Origin: Salegentibacter mishustinae
GTDB lineage: Bacteria; Bacteroidota; Bacteroidia; Flavobacteriales; Flavobacteriaceae
Assembly: GCF_002900095.1 (NCBI RefSeq)
Contig: NZ_LLKN01000002.1
Coordinates: forward strand, 620,001-684,000
DNA: 64,000 nucleotides
Reading direction: 5' to 3'
Positions 55,176 through 63,780 of the stretch are shown in pieces; the first letter of the stretch is position 1, and each line of letters starts with the position of its first letter. Position numbers and translations under genes: made by a program. The notes beneath the pieces were generated by a model. That model saw only the letters and a list, made by a program, of their open reading frames with translations. It did no database searches and was not told the DNA's origin.

Positions 55176-56398
55176 TGAAGATTAAGAAGTTTTCTGGATT
55201 ATTATACTGTTTTATATTCTTACTGCTTTCCGCGGGAAATTTGTCAGCTCAAACAACTCGAGAAAGCCTTGAGAAAAAGCGGGTAGAACTTCGGAATGAG
55301 ATCCGTAGAATAAATGAGCTAAGAAGCAGTAATAAACAAAAGGAGCGTTCGGTTTTAAGTCAGGTAGAAGACCTGGATCAACAAATAAGAAGTACAGAAA
55401 ATTTAATAAAAGTAACCAACCAACAGGCCAATCTTCTAACCAATCAAATAAACGCGAATACCAATAAAATTTCCAGGCTTAGGGAAGAACTGGAGCAGCT
55501 TAAACAAGATTATGCAAGGATGATCGAGAAATCTTACAAAAGCAAATCTTCGCAGAGTAGGATAATGTTTCTATTGTCTTCCGAGAACTTTTTGCAGGCT
55601 TATAAACGGCTGCAGTATATGAAACAGTATACCAATTACCGCAAGCAGCAAGGAGATGAAATTAAAGTGAGAACTGAAGAGCTGCAGGAACTCAATGCCG
55701 ATTTAGCCGATCAAAAAGAAGCTAAGGATGCGCTTATTGCCGAAAACAGGCAAACCAGAACTCAACTGGAAAAGAACAAAAAAGCGCAGCAGGATTTGAT
55801 GCAGAATATTAGAAGTAAAGAAGGTGAATTCGCTGCACAGATTAGGCAAAAACAACAGGAGATCAATAAAATTGACGCTCAAATTGAGAAAATGATTCGT
55901 GAATCTATTGCGAAATCTAACGAAGAAAGCGGCTCTACCGAAAGAAATGTTTATGAATTAACTCCCGCTGCAAAAGCTCTCGCAGCAGATTTTGTAAAAA
56001 ATAAAGGCCGTTTGCCCTGGCCGGTGCGTTCTGGCGTGGTTACTTCCCGTTTTGGTAGGCAGCCCCACCCGGTGGTGAAATCTATTAGCATAAATAACAA
56101 CGGGGTAAATATCGATACCGATTCTGGTGGAAAAGCGCGCGCTGTTTTTAATGGTACTGTGAGTGAAGTTCAGGTGCTAAAAGGAGCTAATAAAGCGGTT
56201 ATGGTAAGGCACGGAGATTATATTACCATATACGATAACCTTGAAAAAGTTTATGTGAAAAGAGGAGATGTAGTAAGTACAGGGCAGGAGCTTGGTGCTG
56301 TGGCGACCAGCCGCACCTCAGGAAAAACTACTTTGCACTTTTTGATCTATAAGAATATGCAAAAGATGGATCCGGCAGATTGGATTCTGGAAATGTAG
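55175..56398 (+). CDS. EnvC-like murein hydrolase activator with degenerate LytM domain, 407 aa
   Basis: A signal peptide (ending NLSAQ) is followed by a long coiled coil (about 25-255) and a C-terminal LytM/M23 domain (about 280-407). The zinc ligands are not intact: the first His of the H-x-x-x-D site is replaced (NNGVNIDTDSG) and the HxH motif reads TLH. This pattern marks the EnvC group, which activates amidases at the division site rather than cutting peptidoglycan. The Flavobacterial partner is not in this window. Confidence 0.85.
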   Translation: MKIKKFSGLLYCFIFLLLSAGNLSAQTTRESLEKKRVELRNEIRRINELRSSNKQKERSVLSQVEDLDQQIRSTENLIKVTNQQANLLTNQINANTNKISRLREELEQLKQDYARMIEKSYKSKSSQSRIMFLLSSENFLQAYKRLQYMKQYTNYRKQQGDEIKVRTEELQELNADLADQKEAKDALIAENRQTRTQLEKNKKAQQDLMQNIRSKEGEFAAQIRQKQQEINKIDAQIEKMIRESIAKSNEESGSTERNVYELTPAAKALAADFVKNKGRLPWPVRSGVVTSRFGRQPHPVVKSISINNNGVNIDTDSGGKARAVFNGTVSEVQVLKGANKAVMVRHGDYITIYDNLEKVYVKRGDVVSTGQELGAVATSRTSGKTTLHFLIYKNMQKMDPADWILEM

Positions 56399-56460
56399 TT
56401 TCTCCACGCAACCTTTATCGTTTTTTTGCATCTTAATAGTATAAACCTGGTTATTTGCCT

Positions 56461-57162
56461 ATGAAAAAAGAATTACTACTTCTAATATTTATTGTTTTTA
56501 CCGGTTGCGTCCAGCACAACGTAGGAGTGGTTGGCAGTAAGAGAATGCTGATATCGGGAAATATTCTAAATGCTGAAAATACACCGATAGAAAATATAAG
56601 TGTAATCGCATCGGGCGCAGAATACGATAGACTATGGGCAAGGCCAGCCCAAATGCTTGGAGAAAGTTCTACAGATGCATCCGGGGAATTTTCTTTTGTA
56701 AGTTTAGATACCGATAATAGTTTTTATGGGGTAAGTATAAACCATCCAAATCATCAGGATTACAGGGAAGAATTTAGTACTATTCACTATTTAGATACTA
56801 TTGGCTCGAGAGGAAATTCCTTTGAATTGACAAATATACAACTACCTAAAATTCTGGAATTTCAAGTTAAGCTCAATAATACTTCGGCCAGAAACGATAC
56901 TTTATTTTTTGAATTTTCTTATTCTTCTACTGAAATATACAGAAAAATTCAGGAAGATTCATTTGATAATCCCCTCCGGTTTCAGGGGGAGAGCGAATAC
57001 TGGAACAAAATATTGCCAGGAGAAGATGAAATGACAATTTCAGCTAAAACTATAGAAAACAGCGATCTTCAGTTTAAATATAAATTTAGTGCTGAAGCGG
57101 TTTACGATACAATAAATGTTGAAATAACTCCTGAAAATTCCGTGTATGAGTTCAACTTTTAA
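56461..57162 (+). CDS. Lipoprotein with carboxypeptidase-regulatory-like domain, 233 aa
   Basis: The ATG at 56461 gives a short lipoprotein signal (LLLIFIVFTGC, Cys about 16). Residues about 28-130 form a carboxypeptidase-regulatory-like Ig fold (ISGNILNAENTPIENISVIA, DASGEFSFVSL). The C-terminal part is beta-rich and unassigned. It overlaps the next gene by 17 bases. Function unknown; the pair looks like a surface lipoprotein plus outer-membrane barrel. Confidence 0.75.
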   Translation: MKKELLLLIFIVFTGCVQHNVGVVGSKRMLISGNILNAENTPIENISVIASGAEYDRLWARPAQMLGESSTDASGEFSFVSLDTDNSFYGVSINHPNHQDYREEFSTIHYLDTIGSRGNSFELTNIQLPKILEFQVKLNNTSARNDTLFFEFSYSSTEIYRKIQEDSFDNPLRFQGESEYWNKILPGEDEMTISAKTIENSDLQFKYKFSAEAVYDTINVEITPENSVYEFNF

Positions 57163-57784
57163 ACTTTTTCTATTCGCTATTCTATTTCCGCTTTCGCTAA
57201 CTGCGCAAGATAGTATCCCCGAACCACATCTAAATCAATATGTAGCTACAGATCCTGAAACCGTATTTTTTGTCGGAGAATTTTTTAGAGGTTATAGTGT
57301 AAATAATTCCAGTTGGGAGAACTATTCTCAATTAGGTTTTGGCCTGGATTTTAATTGGTTTGTATTACCATTCTTGACAATTGGTGGAGAATATAGCCTT
57401 ATGGGTGGAAATTTAAAAGGAGAGGACATCAATAATACCGGAGCAGTGAAAGGTATTACCAGTCATTATTTGGGACTTCATCTTGGTTATTATCACGCTT
57501 TTAATAAAGAATGGAACTTACATACCCTGGCCGGTTTTGGGGAGGTTAATAATGTAAACCGAGCCCCGGATTCTCGTTTTGTCGAAGATGGGAACAGTTT
57601 AATTTTGCGAAGCGAGATAGGATATCGGTTTGATAAAACCGCCGCGATTTTCATCAAAGCTACATTGCGCTGGGACAGAATGGACATTGATACTCCGCCA
57701 ACTCTCGACGATTATTTCAATAAGCAAAGTTTGTTGCTGCTTGGCTTTGGGGTGAGGCTTCATCTACAAAACCCGAATGGCTAA
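57146..57784 (+). CDS. Outer-membrane beta-barrel protein, 212 aa
   Basis: A signal peptide (1-20, ending LSLTAQ) precedes amphipathic strands (LGFGLDFNWFVLPFLTIGGEYS-like at about 66-86, HYLGLHLGYYHAF, AIFIKATLRWDRMDI, LLLLGFGVRLHLQ). The size suits an eight-stranded barrel. It ends LHLQNPNG, lacking the terminal aromatic. It starts inside the preceding lipoprotein gene (17-base overlap) and its stop abuts the convergent thioesterase gene. Confidence 0.75.
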   Translation: MSSTFKLFLFAILFPLSLTAQDSIPEPHLNQYVATDPETVFFVGEFFRGYSVNNSSWENYSQLGFGLDFNWFVLPFLTIGGEYSLMGGNLKGEDINNTGAVKGITSHYLGLHLGYYHAFNKEWNLHTLAGFGEVNNVNRAPDSRFVEDGNSLILRSEIGYRFDKTAAIFIKATLRWDRMDIDTPPTLDDYFNKQSLLLLGFGVRLHLQNPNG

Positions 57785-58293
57785 CTCTCAAATAAAGCTT
57801 TGAGTTCTGTAGCTTCATTTGGCTTCATTTTTCCTGCAAGTACCAAGCTAAGTTGCTTTCTTCTTAAAGCTGCTTCATAGCGCTCTTTTTCCAGCTCTGT
57901 TTCGGGATCTAAAGGAGGAACGGCAACAGGAGAACCCGTTTCGTCTACGGCTACAAACGTATAGATGGCTTCATTGGCCTTAGAGCGGTTTCCGCTTTCG
58001 CGATCTTCCACCCAAACATCAATAAAGATCTCCATAGAAGATTTAAAAGCCCTGGAAACTGCAGCTTCTACCGTTACCACACTTCCCAAAGGAACAGCTT
58101 TATTAAACGCTACATGGTTTACCGATGCGGTAACCACAATACGGCGACTGTGCCTTCTTGCAGCAATGCTGGCAGCACGATCCATCCTGGCAAGTAACTC
58201 ACCACCAAATAGATTGTTTAGGGGATTGGTTTCACTGGGTAAAACCAAGTCGGTTAAAGTAGTTCTGGATTCTTCTGGGTGTTTTGCCTGCAT
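57781..58293 (-). CDS. Acyl-CoA thioesterase (hotdog fold), 170 aa
   Basis: The hotdog signature region is NPLNNLFGGELLARMDRAASIAARRHS with VTASVNHVAFNKAVPLGSVV, and a second conserved stretch is VEDRESGNRSKANEAIYTFVAV. It cleaves acyl-CoA to free fatty acid and CoA. The ATG at 58291-58293 (MQAKHPEES) is chosen because the longer frame begins with a TTG inside the -7 box. A perfect 9-3-9 palindrome covers the start and the promoter. It converges with the barrel gene, overlapping by 4 bases. Confidence 0.9.
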   Translation of the reverse strand: MQAKHPEESRTTLTDLVLPSETNPLNNLFGGELLARMDRAASIAARRHSRRIVVTASVNHVAFNKAVPLGSVVTVEAAVSRAFKSSMEIFIDVWVEDRESGNRSKANEAIYTFVAVDETGSPVAVPPLDPETELEKERYEAALRRKQLSLVLAGKMKPNEATELKALFES

Positions 58294-58316
58294 TTTGCCA
58301 ATTTTTGGCAAAAATA
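58293..58316 (-). promoter_or_regulatory. -7 box and overlapping palindrome of the thioesterase gene
   Basis: On the minus strand TATTTTTG (58309-58316) matches TAnnTTTG. The palindrome TTTTGCCAA-ttt-TTGGCAAAA (58293-58313) covers the end of this box, the expected transcription start and the start codon, a position suited to a repressor operator. Confidence 0.55.
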
Positions 58317-58350
58317 AGGTGCTTTGGGCAATTTACAGCTTAAAGAACTA

Positions 58351-59283
58351 TTAAAGTTCCTGAACTAATAGCCACGCAGCTTCATTGATGGATTTTACTT
58401 CACGCAACATATTTATGGCGTCTCTTCTTTTTTCGTGACTGGCATAAACTACCTGGTGTAATCCATATTTGTTCTCGCCAAGAAGATGAGCTTTAAAACC
58501 TTCTTTTCTAAGTTCAGCAACTTTGGTTTTAGCATTTTCTTCTACACGGAATGCCCCGGCTACAATATGATAGCTTCCGGTTTGTTTAGCTACGTTAAAA
58601 GTAACTGCCGGTAAAGGATTATCAATAACAAAAGTAGCCTGCTGAATTTGCTCCTGAAGTTGTTCCTGGGCTTGTTGTTGCTCGGCTATATTGTGTTTGG
58701 AAACCTGGCTACTATAAATATTTAATCCTGCAAAGCCCGAAATTCCTAAAGCAATAAGACCTATAGCGGCATATTTAAGATAAGCAGGAGTTTTTCTTCT
58801 TCTTTCAGGGGTAAATAGGATAGGAGCTTTTTCTTCCAGCTCTTCCACTTGCTTCTTATAAGTTTCGCGGCTAATTGCTGAAGTTTTAAAGCTATCCAGT
58901 CCAAAAGAATCGGTTAGATAATTTACGTGCTCAAAAGGTTCAAACTGAAGTTTTTCTTCCGAATAAAAGAAACGTCCAATATTTTCCAGCTCAACCTTGC
59001 CATCCTCTTTAAAAGATTCTTCCAGTTTTTCTACAAAATCAGCAATCATATTTACTGAAGTAGTATAAGATACTTTTTGCGCTGCAGCAATATAGTTTGC
59101 CAAAAGCCCATCGTTCTTCCTTAATTGCGAATTAAAAGAAACCACTTTTTTGGGTGGATGGAAAGTTTGGGTGTCTTTGTCTATAAATGCCGGTTCTTTT
59201 TGGGATAAAAAAGCCCCAAAGCCTGGCAGAATTACGCATTCATAACGATAAAGTAAATCCTGGATGTAGTTAGCTATCTTCAT
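58351..59283 (-). CDS. HU-CCDC81 and SPOR domain protein, 310 aa
   Basis: The N-terminus (about 1-150) is an HU/CCDC81-like fold (YECVILPGFGAFLS, KKVVSFNSQLRKNDGLLANYI). One membrane helix follows (about 170-190, YAAIGLIALGISGFAGLNIY), then a Gln-rich linker and a C-terminal SPOR domain (about 230-310, SYHIVAGAFRVEENAKTKVAELR) that binds denuded peptidoglycan at division sites. The topology puts the HU-like domain inside the cell and SPOR in the periplasm. Its role is probably in cell division; the DNA- or protein-binding partner of the HU-like part is not known. Confidence 0.87.
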   Translation of the reverse strand: MKIANYIQDLLYRYECVILPGFGAFLSQKEPAFIDKDTQTFHPPKKVVSFNSQLRKNDGLLANYIAAAQKVSYTTSVNMIADFVEKLEESFKEDGKVELENIGRFFYSEEKLQFEPFEHVNYLTDSFGLDSFKTSAISRETYKKQVEELEEKAPILFTPERRRKTPAYLKYAAIGLIALGISGFAGLNIYSSQVSKHNIAEQQQAQEQLQEQIQQATFVIDNPLPAVTFNVAKQTGSYHIVAGAFRVEENAKTKVAELRKEGFKAHLLGENKYGLHQVVYASHEKRRDAINMLREVKSINEAAWLLVQEL

Positions 59284-59288
59284 TGCCG

Positions 59289-59296
59289 CAAAAATA
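59289..59296 (-). promoter_or_regulatory. -7 box of the HU-CCDC81/SPOR gene
   Basis: TATTTTTG on the minus strand lies only 5 bases before the start codon, so the mRNA would be leaderless or nearly so. Confidence 0.5.
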
Positions 59297-59381
59297 AGGG
59301 GTTATTTTATTCCTCCTAAAGTTACCCAAAGAAATTTTATTAACAAATCTTTTTTTCTGTAATTTTAATGAAAATTCAATT

Positions 59382-60482
59382 ATGTCTTCTGAAGAATTAC
59401 AGTATGTCCTGGCCTTGCAACATATTCCAAATCTGGGAGATACGCTTGCTAAGAAATTGATCAGGCATTTTGGATCGGCTAAAAATGTATTGCAGCAGAA
59501 AAAGCAGAATTTATTAAAAATAGATAGGATTGGTGGCTACCGTTTACGCGATTTTTTTGATGCCTCTCATCTCAAAGCCGCAGAGGAAGAGTTGAAATTC
59601 ATTGAAAAGAATCAGATAAAAGTACTTTATTTTAAAGATCAGGATTATCCCGATAACCTAAAGCATTGCATAGATGGTCCGGTGGTACTTTTCCAAAGAG
59701 GGAATATCAATTTAAAGAAACAAAAAATTGTTAGTGTAGTAGGTACCCGTAAGATCACGCAAAGTGGTGTGGCTTTTTGCGAAAAATTTATAGAAGAATT
59801 GAGTCCGTTAAATCCTGTGATCGTTTCTGGCTTCGCCTATGGAGTTGATATTACCGCACAAAGGGCAGCAGTGGCCAATAAATTGCAGAATATAGGTTGC
59901 CTGGCACATGGTTTAAATCAAATTTATCCAAAAGTGCATCAAAAATATGTAGCCTCAATAGAAGAGCATGGCGGGTTCTTTACCGATTTCTGGAGCAGTG
60001 ACAAATTTGATAGGAATAATTTCTTAAAACGAAACCGAATCATCGCCGGTCTAAGCGAAGCAACTGTAGTGATAGAAAGTGCTGAAAAAGGTGGTTCGCT
60101 GGTTACTGCAGATATTGCAAATTCTTATAACCGGGAAGTCTTTGCTGTGCCGGGAAGGCCTTCAGACAAATTGAGTAAAGGCTGTAATGATCTTATAAAA
60201 TCTCAAAAGGCCCATTTATTGAATTCTGCAGCAGATTTGATCTATATGCTAAATTGGCAACCGGAAGAATCAGCGAAACCGGTACAAAAACAACTGTTTG
60301 TAGAGCTTGATGAGGAAGAAAATAATGTTTTAGATTTTCTGCAAAAGGAAGGGAAAGCCCAGTTAGATAGCATTGCGATAAACTGTAACTTTCCCTCTTA
60401 TAAAACTGCGGGTATTTTAATTAATATGGAATTAAAAGGCGTGGTACGCCCATTACCCGGTAAATTATTTGAATTGATCTAG
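59382..60482 (+). CDS. dprA: DNA-processing protein DprA, 366 aa
   Basis: It loads RecA on single-stranded DNA taken up by transformation. The N-terminal helix-hairpin-helix/SAM-like part (LALQHIPNLGDTLAKKLIRH) and the Rossmann domain with VVGTRKITQSG, VSGFAYGVD and FLKRNRIIAGLSEATVVIES are intact. A C-terminal winged-helix domain (about 305-366) is present. It converges with trpS, overlapping by 4 bases. Confidence 0.95.
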   Translation: MSSEELQYVLALQHIPNLGDTLAKKLIRHFGSAKNVLQQKKQNLLKIDRIGGYRLRDFFDASHLKAAEEELKFIEKNQIKVLYFKDQDYPDNLKHCIDGPVVLFQRGNINLKKQKIVSVVGTRKITQSGVAFCEKFIEELSPLNPVIVSGFAYGVDITAQRAAVANKLQNIGCLAHGLNQIYPKVHQKYVASIEEHGGFFTDFWSSDKFDRNNFLKRNRIIAGLSEATVVIESAEKGGSLVTADIANSYNREVFAVPGRPSDKLSKGCNDLIKSQKAHLLNSAADLIYMLNWQPEESAKPVQKQLFVELDEEENNVLDFLQKEGKAQLDSIAINCNFPSYKTAGILINMELKGVVRPLPGKLFELI

Positions 60483-61447
60483 TAACCTACTTTTTTCCTT
60501 ACCCTGTTTATAACCTGATTAGCTACATTTCTGGCTTTTTCGGCACCGACTTCCAGGGCTTTGTCAATCTCTTCCAGGTTATTCATATAATATTCATACT
60601 TTTTTCTGGGAGTTTCAAACTGCTCTAGAAGCAATTCGTATAAAGCTTGTTTAGCGTGCCCGTATCCAAAGCCACCCGCTTCATAATTCTTGCGCATTTC
60701 AGCGATTTGTGCATCTGTAGCCACTAATTTATAAAGTGCAAAAACATTACAGGTATCAGGGTTTTTTGGTTCTTCGAGAGGTGTGCTATCGGTGTCAATA
60801 GCCATAATTTGCTTCCTTAGTTTTTTATCGGTTACAAATAAATTTATGGTGTTGCCTTTAGATTTGCTCATTTTGGCGCCATCGGTTCCAGGAACGTACA
60901 TGGTGTTTTCCTGAACTTTCGCTTCAGGAATTACAAAAGCTTCGCCCATTTTAGAATGAAAACGTGAAGCTACATCACGCGTGATTTCTAAATGCTGAAG
61001 CTGGTCTTTTCCTACGGGTACAACTTCGGCATCATACAGTAAAATATCTGCTGCCATTAACATTGGATAGGTAAAAAGCCCGGCATTCACATCTTCTAAC
61101 CTATCTGACTTATCTTTAAAAGAATGCGCTAAGGTTAAGCGTTGATAAGGAAAAAAGCAACTTAAATACCAGGAAAGCTCTGCCGTTTGCGGAATATCGC
61201 TTTGTCGGTAAAAAACGGTTTTTTCAATATCTATACCGCAAGCAAGCCAGGTTGCCGCTACAGAATAGGTGTTGTTTCTTAAAGTTTCGGCATTTTTTAT
61301 TTGGGTTAGCGAATGCATATCTGCAATAAAAATAAAAGAATCGTTATTGGGTTTATTGGCCATTTCTATAGCCGGTAAAATTGCTCCCAATAAATTTCCT
61401 AAGTGTGGAGTTCCTGTACTTTGTACTCCTGTAAGAATTCTGGACAT
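60479..61447 (-). CDS. trpS: Tryptophanyl-tRNA synthetase, 322 aa
   Basis: Class I synthetase with the HIGH-type motif in [11 protein letters not shown] and the KMSKS motif in AKMSKSKGN. The tryptophan-specific segments ([27 protein letters not shown]-like) are present. Length is normal. It has its own -7 box at 61467-61474. Confidence 0.97.
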   Translation of the reverse strand: [322 protein letters not shown]

Positions 61448-61466
61448 CTGCTTTTTCGGTTTTCTG

Positions 61467-61474
61467 CAAAGGTA
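61467..61474 (-). promoter_or_regulatory. -7 box of trpS
   Basis: TACCTTTG on the minus strand, 19 bases before the trpS start codon; it is arranged back to back with the plsC promoter at 61508. Confidence 0.55.
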
Positions 61475-61507
61475 ATTTTTTTACCGAATTCCCTCGGTTC
61501 AATTTAG

Positions 61508-61515
61508 TACTTTTG
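61508..61515 (+). promoter_or_regulatory. -7 box of plsC
   Basis: TACTTTTG matches TAnnTTTG, 6 bases before the ATG at 61522, so the mRNA would be leaderless or nearly so. It overlaps the TTG that begins the longest open frame, ruling that start out. Confidence 0.5.
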
Positions 61516-61521
61516 GCTTCT

Positions 61522-62280
61522 ATGAACATCCTACGCACAATACTTACTATTTTATGGCGAATCTGGTTTTATATTTTACTCGTATTACCAATTTTAGTAA
61601 TGTTTCCGGTGCTTGTTGTATTTTCTTCGGCAGAAAGGCTTTATCCTAAATATTATGTTTGTGCCCGTATTTGGGCTAAATGTATCTTATATGGAATGGG
61701 TTTTTATCCTGAAATTAAAAGGATGCAGCAACTTGACCCGAAGAAGAATTATATGTTAGTTGCTAATCATACTTCTATGATAGATATTATGATGATGCTG
61801 GTGATCATTAAGCAGCCATTTATTTTTGTAGGGAAAAGAGAACTTGCTAAAATTCCTGTTTTTGGATTTTTCTACCGAAAAACAAATATAACCGTAGATA
61901 GAAATTGCGCAAAAAGTAAGCAGGATGTGGTTACTGAAGCTCGCCGAAGATTAGATATGGGAGAGAGTATTTGCATTTTTCCCGAAGGAGGTGTGCCCAG
62001 TGACAGGTCTTTGGTTTTGGATTGTTTTAAAGATGGGGCTTTTAGATTAGCTATAGCTCATCAAATCCCTATTGTTCCCATAACCTTTTACGATAATAAA
62101 AAACGCTTTTCTTATAAATTCGTTTCTGGGTCCCCGGGGAAACTTCGCGTGAAAATTCATGAATTTATTACTACAAAAGGAATGCAACCCGCCGATAGAA
62201 AAAATTTAAGAAATCAAACGCGCCAGGTAATTTTTGAAGAGCTTACTAAAAACCTGGAGCAAGAAAATCCTTCAAAATAA
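61522..62280 (+). CDS. plsC: 1-acyl-sn-glycerol-3-phosphate acyltransferase, 252 aa
   Basis: It adds the second acyl chain in phosphatidic acid synthesis. The acyltransferase motifs are NHTSMID (HX4D), FYRKTNITVDR, and FPEGG, followed by IPIVPITF. One or two N-terminal membrane helices (about 8-35) anchor it. The ATG at 61522 is chosen from the promoter position. Confidence 0.93.
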   Translation: MNILRTILTILWRIWFYILLVLPILVMFPVLVVFSSAERLYPKYYVCARIWAKCILYGMGFYPEIKRMQQLDPKKNYMLVANHTSMIDIMMMLVIIKQPFIFVGKRELAKIPVFGFFYRKTNITVDRNCAKSKQDVVTEARRRLDMGESICIFPEGGVPSDRSLVLDCFKDGAFRLAIAHQIPIVPITFYDNKKRFSYKFVSGSPGKLRVKIHEFITTKGMQPADRKNLRNQTRQVIFEELTKNLEQENPSK

Positions 62281-62313
62281 AACTTCTGAAGGATTCTACT
62301 CCTTTCATAGGTG

Positions 62314-63780
62314 CTAAAAATTGAAACTTATTCCGGAATACACGCCTAAATAGAATGGGCGTACGCCTGGAGCATCATTAAAAGTATCTAACTGATACTT
62401 AAATATGGGTTCTAAATTCAACTGAAAACTATCGGTAAGTTTGTAATCTAATCCCACTCCCACATTGGTACTAAAGCTAACTTTATTAATATTATTTGCT
62501 TCGCCAATTCTGGTGTTTTGATTATTGGTATTTACCTTGATATTATTTTCATCTAAAAACAGGCTGCTTCCGCCGGCAATTAAGTTAATTCCAATTTTAC
62601 GATCTACAAGATTATATTCAATTTCCAACGGAACTTCAATAAATCCAAACTGTTGATTGATTTCGCCGGGTAAGGCCATGTTGGTGCCAGAGAAATTACT
62701 TCCGTCACTATTTTCCAGCTCCCTTCCCGGAATAATAATGGGTGCGCTATCTATTTGCACATTATCTGACTCGTAATTTATGGAACTAATATTATTAGGG
62801 TTTACAGTGGCAGAAAACATAATATCTTCTACATCGTAACTCATTGATACTTTAGAAATTCCACTCCTAATCTTTATTTTATCTGAAATTGCATAGGCCA
62901 AATTCATTCCATAAGCCATACTTACCTGCGAGCTGGTATTGTTACCTGCAAATTGTGGCGCTATCGGGCTTCCTTTTCCAATATTGTCATAAAAAACAGG
63001 AGCGGCAAAAGTGCTTAAACGCAGTTTCTTTTTGGTTGTTTCTGCAATAAGATCTTCTTCTTTTTCCAGGTTTTTATCTTTTTCAATCTGGGCTAATTGC
63101 CGGGCTACTTCCAGGCTGTCTTTCGTTGAAAATTGCTCTTCTATTTCAGTTTTATTCGCTTCATTTTGAGCGATAGCTTCAGATTCCTGCTGTTCGTTTT
63201 TTGAATTTGGATTGATGAAATCCTTATGTTGAATATTTTTTTCTTCGGAATTTTGATGATCTTCTGTGGCTAATGCTGAATTCTGCTCGCTTACTTCACC
63301 TGTAATAATATTTTCTGACTTCTGTTTTTCAGCAGAATTACCTGAAGTTTTTTCGAACCCGGAATTAATGTTTTCTGAAGCTAAAGCCGAATTGTTATTA
63401 GTTGATGAGTTTTTGGAATCTTTAGATGTTGAATAAAATGTTTCATCCACATTGTTCTTCAATATTTCTGAAGCATTGGTAAACTGTTCGTTTTTATTGA
63501 TTTCTGGTAAATTTATTTGAGGTTTTGCACTTTCTTCCACTTCAAAAACAACTTGTGTCTCTGTGAAATTATTCTGGCTAAAGAAATAGCCGCCAAGCAC
63601 CAGCGCTAGAACTGCGGCAACTCCGCCAAGTTTTATCCATAGCGGAATGATAAAAGGCTTTTTTCGATCTTTCTCCTTCAGTTTGCCGGCAATATTATTC
63701 CATAACTCAGGACTTGGTTCTGGGGCAAAATCCCTGAACTTTTCCTGGTATAGCCGGTCTATGTTTTTTCTTTCTTTCAT
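62314..63780 (-). CDS. Anti-sigma-like anchor joined to an outer-membrane beta-barrel, 488 aa
   Basis: Residues 1-45 are charged and carry EPSPELWNNIAGKL, a motif common at the N-terminus of Bacteroidota anti-sigma-type proteins. A single membrane helix follows (about 47-68), then a long Asn/Ser/Glu-rich disordered linker (about 70-245), and a C-terminal beta-barrel (about 250-488, LRLSTFAAPVFYDNIGKG to YSGISFNF, ending in Phe as barrels do). Taken together one polypeptide could reach from the cytoplasm to the outer membrane. Its start overlaps the stop of the sigma-factor gene (ATGA), so the two are coupled. Function and topology are inferred; no signal peptide is present. Confidence 0.75.
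   Translation of the reverse strand: MKERKNIDRLYQEKFRDFAPEPSPELWNNIAGKLKEKDRKKPFIIPLWIKLGGVAAVLALVLGGYFFSQNNFTETQVVFEVEESAKPQINLPEINKNEQFTNASEILKNNVDETFYSTSKDSKNSSTNNNSALASENINSGFEKTSGNSAEKQKSENIITGEVSEQNSALATEDHQNSEEKNIQHKDFINPNSKNEQQESEAIAQNEANKTEIEEQFSTKDSLEVARQLAQIEKDKNLEKEEDLIAETTKKKLRLSTFAAPVFYDNIGKGSPIAPQFAGNNTSSQVSMAYGMNLAYAISDKIKIRSGISKVSMSYDVEDIMFSATVNPNNISSINYESDNVQIDSAPIIIPGRELENSDGSNFSGTNMALPGEINQQFGFIEVPLEIEYNLVDRKIGINLIAGGSSLFLDENNIKVNTNNQNTRIGEANNINKVSFSTNVGVGLDYKLTDSFQLNLEPIFKYQLDTFNDAPGVRPFYLGVYSGISFNF

Noticed and set aside
55175-56398. Active M23 endopeptidase
   Set aside because: The zinc ligands are substituted (NNGVNID and TLH instead of H-x-x-x-D and HLH), so an activator role is more likely.
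57965-58354. 129-aa plus-strand open frame opposite the thioesterase gene
   Set aside because: It is antisense to a clear hotdog-fold gene; no independent support.
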